Part shown: piece by piece, positions 58,913 to 64,000 of the stretch
Numbering within the stretch: position 1 is the stretch's first letter
Layout: each line of letters opens with the position of its first letter
NCBI RefSeq assembly: GCF_007993795.1
Contig: NZ_CP042476.1
Span: forward strand, 2,604,001 to 2,668,000
Source: Antarcticibacterium arcticum
GTDB lineage: Bacteria; Bacteroidota; Bacteroidia; Flavobacteriales; Flavobacteriaceae
DNA length: 64,000 bases
Direction of reading: 5' to 3'
The notes under the pieces: generated by a model
Told to the model about the DNA's origin: nothing
What the model saw: only the letters and a program-made list of their open reading frames with translations
Database searches by the model: none
Made by a program: the position numbers and the translations under genes

Positions 58913-61291
58913 ATGAAGCAATTCCTGTTTGTTTTTCTATTCTTTTTTATAATTCCACCATCCTCTTTTTCCCAGGATTATTATCTGGAGGGTGAAATTA
59001 AGAATAGTGCCGCAGCTCCTCTTGAAGGTGCCCACATACATGTTGATAACAGTTTCACCCTTACCAATGCTGGGGGCTATTTCAGGATAGGCAATTTGCC
59101 GCGTGGATCCTATAGAATGACCGTCACTTATCTTGGCTATCAGTCAATAGACACTCTCATTACAATAGGTGAAGACAAAAAAATATTTTTCACCTTAAAA
59201 GATGATACCTCTACCCTCAGGGAAGTTCTTGTTAAATCTAATGCGAGAAGAACAACCTCAGCTAATAAGGAAGTTGTAAGCCAGGTGTATATACAGGACC
59301 GGTTTAGCGGCTCCCTTGCAAAAACCCTGGAAAGACTGCCTGGCATTAACTCGGTTGAAATTGGAGCGGGAACTTCCAAGCCAATTATTCGGGGCCTCGG
59401 ATTTAACCGTATAGCTGTAAGTGAAAACGGCATTAAGCAGGAGGGACAGCAGTGGGGCGCAGATCATGGACTTGAAATAGATGCTTTTTCAGTAGAAAAC
59501 CTCGAAATAATAAAAGGGGTAGGTGCTATTGAACATGGGAGTGATGCCATTGGTGGGGTTATAAAAATTATAAATGACCGTATTCCCCGTGAAGGTCTTA
59601 CCGGCGAAGTAATTGTACTGGGAAAGACGGTAAACAATACCGTAGCAGCCTCTACCAACCTGGCCTACAAAAAAGAGAATTTCTTTTATAAAATAAAAGC
59701 TACAGGCAGTGAATTTGGGGATTACTCTGTCCCTACAAATAATATTGTTTATTTAAGCCAGAATATTCCAATCTTTAATGAGAGGCTTAAAAACACTGCA
59801 GGTAAAGAGGTAGATCTTTATGGCCAGGTGGGATATTTAGCCAATAATTATAAAGGCACGCTAAGCCTAAGCAACGTTTATTTTAAAGGAGGCTTTTTCC
59901 CGGGTGCCCACGGGGTGCCATCGATAAGAAGAGTACAGGATGACGGGGATAAAAGAAATATAGATTATCCTTTTCAAAGGGTGAACCATTTTAAAGCAAT
60001 AAGTAAAAATGAGTGGTTTTTTACAGGATCCACCCTTGATGTTACCTTAGGGTATCAAAACAACCACAGGCAGGAATGGAGCCGGTTTCATACCCATTAT
60101 CAGGGACAGACCCCACCGGAAAAAGATCCGGATCTGGAACTTAATTTTAATCTGAACACTTTTGATGCCCAGGTAAAATACAGCCGGGCTCTGTCTGAAA
60201 CTCATAGCGCTTCCATTGGGGTACAAAGCCAGGTGCAGGACAATAAATTAAGTGGTTATAATTTTCTACTGCCTGAATATTTCAGAACTACCACCGGGAT
60301 TTATCTAACCCATGAATACCGTGCTTCCCAAAAAGTCACCCTGAATCTTGGAGGACGTTTTGATTATAGCAAGATATCGATTGAAGAAAATTACGATCCG
60401 CGTTTATTTGAATATTTGATCAATAAAGGACAGGAACCCTCGGTTGCCTCCGGCTATGCTACCCGAAGCAGTGAAATTGAGAGGGATTTTACCAATTGGA
60501 ACCTAATGGCCGGATTGTTAAATAATATCTATCCTAATTGGGATGCCTCGCTTAATGCAGGCACCAGCTTTAGATTGCCTACAGCTATTGAGCTGGGTGC
60601 AAACGGGATTCATCATGGCTCTTTCCGGCACGAACAGGGTGACCCCAATCTGGACCCTGAAAAAGGATATGTGGTAGATGCAAAACTTAATTATTCAAAG
60701 GATGGTTTTAAAGCATCCATGAGTCCATATATCTACTATTTTGACAACTATATATATCTTAATCCCAGCGGAATATTTTCGGTTTTGCCGCATTCAGGAC
60801 AAATCTATCAGTTCACTCAGAATGCCGCCGTGTTAACCGGCGTAGAAGTTGAAGTTGAGAAGACCTTTTTTGGAAAACTGCGCACACAGGCTGTTTTTGA
60901 ATATTTATATAACCGGCAGGTTACTGCCAAAAGATCGGGAAATTATCCATTACCATTCTCTCCACCTGTAAATGGATTTGGCGAAGTTGGATATTTATTA
61001 TTTGAAAACTCCAAATCTATAAACAGCACCGAAATTTTTGCAAATACCTCTTTTGCTCTTGAACAAAATAGAATAGCCCAAACAGAAGAGACCACCCCCG
61101 GGTATCAAATTTTTGGGGCAGGTTTTAGAACCAGCCTGAGTTTTGGAAATTTCAAAGCCGATGTAAACCTTCAACTTACCAATATTTTTAATACCAAATA
61201 CTTTAATCATACCAATTTTTACCGGGCTCTGGAGATCCCGGAAATGGGAAGAAATATTCAATTAATGCTAAGAATTCCAATCAATAAATAA
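58913..61291 (+). CDS. TonB-dependent outer-membrane receptor
   Basis: 792 residues. Signal peptide (FLFVFLFFFIIPPSSFSQ), then a carboxypeptidase-regulatory-like domain (~25-100: YYLEGEIKNSAAAPLEGAHI, GGYFRIGNLPRGSYRM), a plug domain (~120-230: ETLERLPGINSVEI-like region, PIIRGLGFNRIAV, EHGSDAIGGVIKI) and a 22-strand-type barrel ending in an aromatic strand (GRNIQLMLRIPINK). The ELGANGIHHGSFRHEQGDPN loop with several His recalls ZnuD-like metal receptors. Takes a substrate, probably a metal or its chelate, across the outer membrane. Stop abuts the next ATG (TAAATG). Confidence 0.93.
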   Translation: MKQFLFVFLFFFIIPPSSFSQDYYLEGEIKNSAAAPLEGAHIHVDNSFTLTNAGGYFRIGNLPRGSYRMTVTYLGYQSIDTLITIGEDKKIFFTLKDDTSTLREVLVKSNARRTTSANKEVVSQVYIQDRFSGSLAKTLERLPGINSVEIGAGTSKPIIRGLGFNRIAVSENGIKQEGQQWGADHGLEIDAFSVENLEIIKGVGAIEHGSDAIGGVIKIINDRIPREGLTGEVIVLGKTVNNTVAASTNLAYKKENFFYKIKATGSEFGDYSVPTNNIVYLSQNIPIFNERLKNTAGKEVDLYGQVGYLANNYKGTLSLSNVYFKGGFFPGAHGVPSIRRVQDDGDKRNIDYPFQRVNHFKAISKNEWFFTGSTLDVTLGYQNNHRQEWSRFHTHYQGQTPPEKDPDLELNFNLNTFDAQVKYSRALSETHSASIGVQSQVQDNKLSGYNFLLPEYFRTTTGIYLTHEYRASQKVTLNLGGRFDYSKISIEENYDPRLFEYLINKGQEPSVASGYATRSSEIERDFTNWNLMAGLLNNIYPNWDASLNAGTSFRLPTAIELGANGIHHGSFRHEQGDPNLDPEKGYVVDAKLNYSKDGFKASMSPYIYYFDNYIYLNPSGIFSVLPHSGQIYQFTQNAAVLTGVEVEVEKTFFGKLRTQAVFEYLYNRQVTAKRSGNYPLPFSPPVNGFGEVGYLLFENSKSINSTEIFANTSFALEQNRIAQTEETTPGYQIFGAGFRTSLSFGNFKADVNLQLTNIFNTKYFNHTNFYRALEIPEMGRNIQLMLRIPINK

Positions 61292-61663
61292 ATGAAAGAA
61301 TTCAAATTGCATATCACACTTTTTTTCCTCTGCGTCTTTTTATTTCCGCAGGCAGCGAACAGTGTGCATTATTTTGTAATTCCGCATTCTTTGGGAACCC
61401 CTGCCGGGGAAGAGGATGTCACGAATCCGGCTTATGATTATCATTTTTGTGAATACCAGCTTACCGGGTGGAGCTTTTTTATTCCAACCTCTTCAACAGT
61501 AAATTTTACGCCTTTTCCCACCCAGGGAAAAAAACCGCATTTTTTATACGCATTTAATTTAATAAGTGAATTAGCCTTTCATTATTCATTAAGAGGTCCC
61601 CCGCATTCAACCGGTTTAAAAGAAGGCTTATTTATTTATAAACACAAAAATTATTTAAAATGA
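61292..61663 (+). CDS. Small secreted protein sharing motifs with the upstream small protein
   Basis: 123 residues. Signal peptide at 1-24 (LHITLFFLCVFLFPQAANS). Ligand-like residues: HYFVIPH, YDYHFCEYQ, HFLYAF, AFHYSLRGPPH. The Cys-Glu-Tyr (FCEYQ) and SLRGPP segments correspond to CDFHF and SLRAPP of the 105-aa protein upstream, so the two may be distant paralogs flanking the receptor. It starts at the base after the receptor stop and overlaps the DUF4625 gene by 4 bases. Function unknown. Confidence 0.7.
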   Translation: MKEFKLHITLFFLCVFLFPQAANSVHYFVIPHSLGTPAGEEDVTNPAYDYHFCEYQLTGWSFFIPTSSTVNFTPFPTQGKKPHFLYAFNLISELAFHYSLRGPPHSTGLKEGLFIYKHKNYLK

Positions 61664-62151
61664 AAATCAAATTAAATTCAATCTTAACCTTAATTGTAGC
61701 TGCCGTATTCTTAACATCATGTAGTAGTGATGATGATGCTGCCCCAGATACACAAAAGCCAACAATCTCTATCACAGAGCCACATAATGATGAGGAAATC
61801 GCCCCGGGAGGAGAGATGCATTTCGAAGCTGTTTTTACAGATAATGTGGAATTGGCATCGTATAAAATAGAGATCCATGATGATTTTGATGACTACACTC
61901 ATGCGCAGTTAAAAAGTAGTCATGATCTAAATCCCTGGAATTTTGAGCAGGTGTTTCAAATTCCTGCGGGCCAAAAAAGGTTTGAGGCTGTACATCATAT
62001 AGACATTCCAACCCTGGTGAATGGACAGGCAATAAACGAGGGGACATATCACGTTGGGATTTATCTTACAGATACTTCAGGCAATGAAGAAACCGCATTC
62101 CTAACTATCCATATTGAAGAAGATCATGGAGATGAAGATCACGACCACTAG
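61660..62151 (+). CDS. DUF4625-like lipoprotein with His/Asp-rich tail
   Basis: 163 residues. Lipoprotein signal with lipidated C21 (AVFLTSCSSDDDAAP). An Ig-like beta domain follows (PTISITEPHNDEEIAPGGEM, FTDNVELASYKIEIHDDFDD, GTYHVGIYLTDTSGNEE), the layout of DUF4625 proteins. It ends HIEEDHGDEDHDH, a chelating tail, and has further His residues in the domain (THAQLKSSHD, EAVHHIDIP). Likely a surface or periplasm-facing metal-binding lipoprotein working with the TonB receptor. ATG overlaps the preceding stop (ATGA). Confidence 0.8.
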   Translation: MKIKLNSILTLIVAAVFLTSCSSDDDAAPDTQKPTISITEPHNDEEIAPGGEMHFEAVFTDNVELASYKIEIHDDFDDYTHAQLKSSHDLNPWNFEQVFQIPAGQKRFEAVHHIDIPTLVNGQAINEGTYHVGIYLTDTSGNEETAFLTIHIEEDHGDEDHDH

Positions 62152-62167
62152 GAAGTAAATAATCATT

Positions 62168-62197
62168 AAAAAGGCTGTCTGTAAGGACGGCCTTTTT
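62168..62197 (+). terminator. Terminator of the TonB receptor operon
   Basis: 12-bp stem AAAAAGGCTGTC / GACGGCCTTTTT with a 6-base loop and T-run. Confidence 0.85.
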
Positions 62198-62235
62198 ATA
62201 TTTTGAGAGGCTGGTAAATTGAATAAAAAAATACC

Positions 62236-62243
62236 TATTTTTG
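62236..62243 (+). promoter_or_regulatory. Putative -7 element of the prolyl oligopeptidase gene
   Basis: TATTTTTG fits TAnnTTTG, 26 bases before the ATG at 62270. No well-spaced -33 element. Confidence 0.45.
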
Positions 62244-62269
62244 GGCAATTACCTTATAAACCCTTCATA

Positions 62270-64000
62270 ATGAAAAAAATAATACCCGGTGTTTTAGCTG
62301 CAGTAATTTTAGTCGGCTGTAATACCAATAACAAAAAAGAAGAAAGTACCGCTTTGAAGTACCCCGAAACAAAAAGAGTAGATACGGTTACCAATTATTT
62401 TGGAACCGAAGTTCAGGACCCTTACCGCTGGCTGGAAGATGACCGCAGCGCTGAGACCGGAGAATGGGTGAAAGCTCAAAACGAAGTAACCTTTGATTAC
62501 CTTGAAAAGATCCCTTTTCGCGATGCCCTGAAAGACCGCTTAACCACCCTGTGGAATTATGAAAAACTGGGAGCTCCTTTTATTGAAGGGGACTACACCT
62601 ATTTTTATAAAAATGACGGTCTCCAGAACCAATATGTGATCTACCGGAAAAAAGGAGAAAATGATGAAGCCGAAATTTTTCTGGATCCCAATAAATTTAG
62701 TGAGGACGGGACAACATCTTTAGGAGGCCTGAGTTTTTCTGATAGTGGAAAAATGGCCGCCTATGCCATTTCTGAAGGCGGAAGCGACTGGAGAAAGATC
62801 CTGATAATGGATGCTGAAAGCAGGGACATTGTAGAGGACACTTTGATAGACGTAAAATTCAGCGGTATTTCCTGGAAGGGTGATGAAGGTTTCTACTATT
62901 CAAGTTATGAAAAACCAAAAGGAAGCGAACTTTCTGCCAAGACAGATCAACACCGTCTTTTCTACCATAAACTGGGGACAAAACAAAGTGAAGATAAAGT
63001 TGTCTTTGGTGATACCCCCGCTCAAAAACATCGTTATGTTGGCGGTAGCGTTTCTGAAGACAACAAATACCTGTTTATTTCGGCCAGGAATTCAACATCG
63101 GGAGGAAAGCTTTATATGATGGACCTTTCCAGGCCAAATTCACAACTTGTGACCATTCTTGACCATGAGAACAGCGATACGTATGTTATGGACAATGAAG
63201 GAAGCAAATTGTTTATAGTAACTAACCTTGATGCTCCCAACCGTAGAATTGTTACTGTTGACGCCGCCAATCCAACACCTGAGAACTGGAAGGACTTTAT
63301 TCCTGAAACCGAAAATGTATTAAGCCCTTCTACAGGAGGCAAGTTTATTTTTGCCAACTATATGGTAGACGCGATTTCACAGGTAAAGCAATATGACTAC
63401 AACGGGAAGTTGGTAAAGGAAATAGAACTTCCGGGAATTGGATCGGCAGGCGGTTTTGGAGCAAAGAAAGAGGACAGTGTTTTGTACTATTCCTTTACAA
63501 ATTATGTGACGCCGGGTAGTATTTACAAATACAACCTAAAAGAGGGAACCTCAGAATTATACAACAGCCCTCAAATAGATTTTAATCCGAATGACTTTGT
63601 AAGCAAGCAGATCTTTTATACTTCTAAAGATGGCACCAAAGTTCCAATGATAATTACCCACAAAAAAGGACTTGAATTAAACGGCAAGAACCCCACCCTA
63701 CTATATGGTTACGGTGGTTTCAATATAAGCCTTACACCTTCCTTTAGCATAGCTAATGCTGTGTGGATGGAGCAGGGAGGAATTTACGCCGTGCCTAACC
63801 TTCGTGGGGGAGGAGAATACGGAAAAAAATGGCACGATGCAGGAACCAAGCTTAATAAGCAGAATGTATTTGATGACTTTATAGCCGCTGCTGAATATTT
63901 GATCAAAGAGAACTATACCTCAAGTGAATATTTGGCGGTAAGAGGAGGTTCTAACGGCGGATTGCTGGTTGGGGCTGCAATGACCCAAAGGCCGGAATTA
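62270..64000 (+). CDS. Prolyl oligopeptidase, lipoprotein (3' end outside window)
   Basis: 577 codons visible; the family runs to about 700. Serine peptidase of family S9A that cuts after Pro in short peptides. Lipoprotein signal with lipidated C17 (AAVILVGCNTNN). The N-terminal marker DPYRWLEDDRSAETG opens the beta-propeller; the hydrolase part has LLYGYGGFNISLTPSF and RGGGEYGKKWHDAG and the nucleophile in RGGSNGGLLVGAAM, just inside the window edge. The catalytic Asp and His lie beyond base 64000. Isolated after a terminator and its own promoter-like element. Confidence 0.93.
   Translation, partial: MKKIIPGVLAAVILVGCNTNNKKEESTALKYPETKRVDTVTNYFGTEVQDPYRWLEDDRSAETGEWVKAQNEVTFDYLEKIPFRDALKDRLTTLWNYEKLGAPFIEGDYTYFYKNDGLQNQYVIYRKKGENDEAEIFLDPNKFSEDGTTSLGGLSFSDSGKMAAYAISEGGSDWRKILIMDAESRDIVEDTLIDVKFSGISWKGDEGFYYSSYEKPKGSELSAKTDQHRLFYHKLGTKQSEDKVVFGDTPAQKHRYVGGSVSEDNKYLFISARNSTSGGKLYMMDLSRPNSQLVTILDHENSDTYVMDNEGSKLFIVTNLDAPNRRIVTVDAANPTPENWKDFIPETENVLSPSTGGKFIFANYMVDAISQVKQYDYNGKLVKEIELPGIGSAGGFGAKKEDSVLYYSFTNYVTPGSIYKYNLKEGTSELYNSPQIDFNPNDFVSKQIFYTSKDGTKVPMIITHKKGLELNGKNPTLLYGYGGFNISLTPSFSIANAVWMEQGGIYAVPNLRGGGEYGKKWHDAGTKLNKQNVFDDFIAAAEYLIKENYTSSEYLAVRGGSNGGLLVGAAMTQRPEL

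Noticed and set aside
1..64000. Antiphage, toxin-antitoxin or prophage island
   Set aside because: No integrase, restriction, Abi, TA or phage structural genes were seen; nearly all genes are conserved chromosomal types.

Overview
The window is chromosomal DNA of a marine-type member of the Flavobacteriaceae (Bacteroidota). Supporting signs are AT-rich intergenic DNA with the Bacteroidota -7 promoter element TAnnTTTG, almost no Shine-Dalgarno sequences, an IPExxxVDY-family protein, a flavobacterial-type thymidine kinase start (MFLENTVN), OmpA with thrombospondin type 3 repeats, and a TonB-dependent receptor with a carboxypeptidase-like regulatory domain. The exact genus cannot be fixed from sequence alone; it looks close to Gramella/Salegentibacter. 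The window opens inside a MATE transporter gene and ends inside a prolyl oligopeptidase gene.

Region 1 (1-11.4 kb) is a heme-biosynthesis island. hemH-MATE and an AraC regulator-ThuA pair lie on the minus strand, and hemA-hemC-hemD-hemE-DUF6973-hemF-(insert)-hemB on the plus strand. Together they cover the C5 route from glutamyl-tRNA to coproporphyrinogen oxidation, plus ferrochelatase; the GSA aminomutase and protoporphyrinogen oxidase genes are elsewhere. Between hemF and hemB sits a Y1 (IS200/RAYT-like) transposase with five REP-like hairpin repeats in its 5' flank and a small RraB-like gene behind it.

Region 2 (11.5-23 kb) holds mixed housekeeping and accessory genes: a small secreted protein, a membrane-anchored protein, a CNNM/CBS membrane protein, O6-methylguanine methyltransferase, a serine hydrolase, a PolB-like exonuclease, aldehyde dehydrogenase 7, 3-hydroxyanthranilate dioxygenase, isoaspartyl peptidase, a four-gene minus-strand operon (NAD(P)-binding, CYTH, YCII lipoprotein, GNAT) and DNA polymerase IV. 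Region 3 (23-32.4 kb) is core metabolism: pyk, rnc, fabF, acpP, purN, rnhA, a PfkB kinase, a long PurF-like amidotransferase and a Mn-type superoxide dismutase.

Region 4 (32.5-42.5 kb) carries an AddA-like helicase/nuclease and its AddB-like partner, with kbl and an OmpA gene between them, then an alpha/beta hydrolase and tRNA-Ala(GGC). Region 5 (42.5-58.4 kb) has a GNAT, a tandem pair of secreted M14 carboxypeptidase-like proteins (one with swapped and lost zinc ligands), a second MATE transporter, an enoyl-CoA hydratase followed by two tiny membrane proteins, a 2OG-Fe(II) oxygenase, queD, an LpxH-like hydrolase, recJ, rsmI, tdk-alr, mscL and asd.

Region 6 (58.45-62.2 kb) is the most system-like accessory locus. 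A promoter embedded in a GGGAACA/TGTTCCC inverted repeat precedes a small Cys/His protein, a TonB-dependent receptor, a second small protein sharing motifs with the first, and a DUF4625 lipoprotein with a His/Asp-rich tail. I infer a metal-acquisition (zinc- or copper-type) cassette. No rRNA, CRISPR array, prophage or classical antiphage island was seen.
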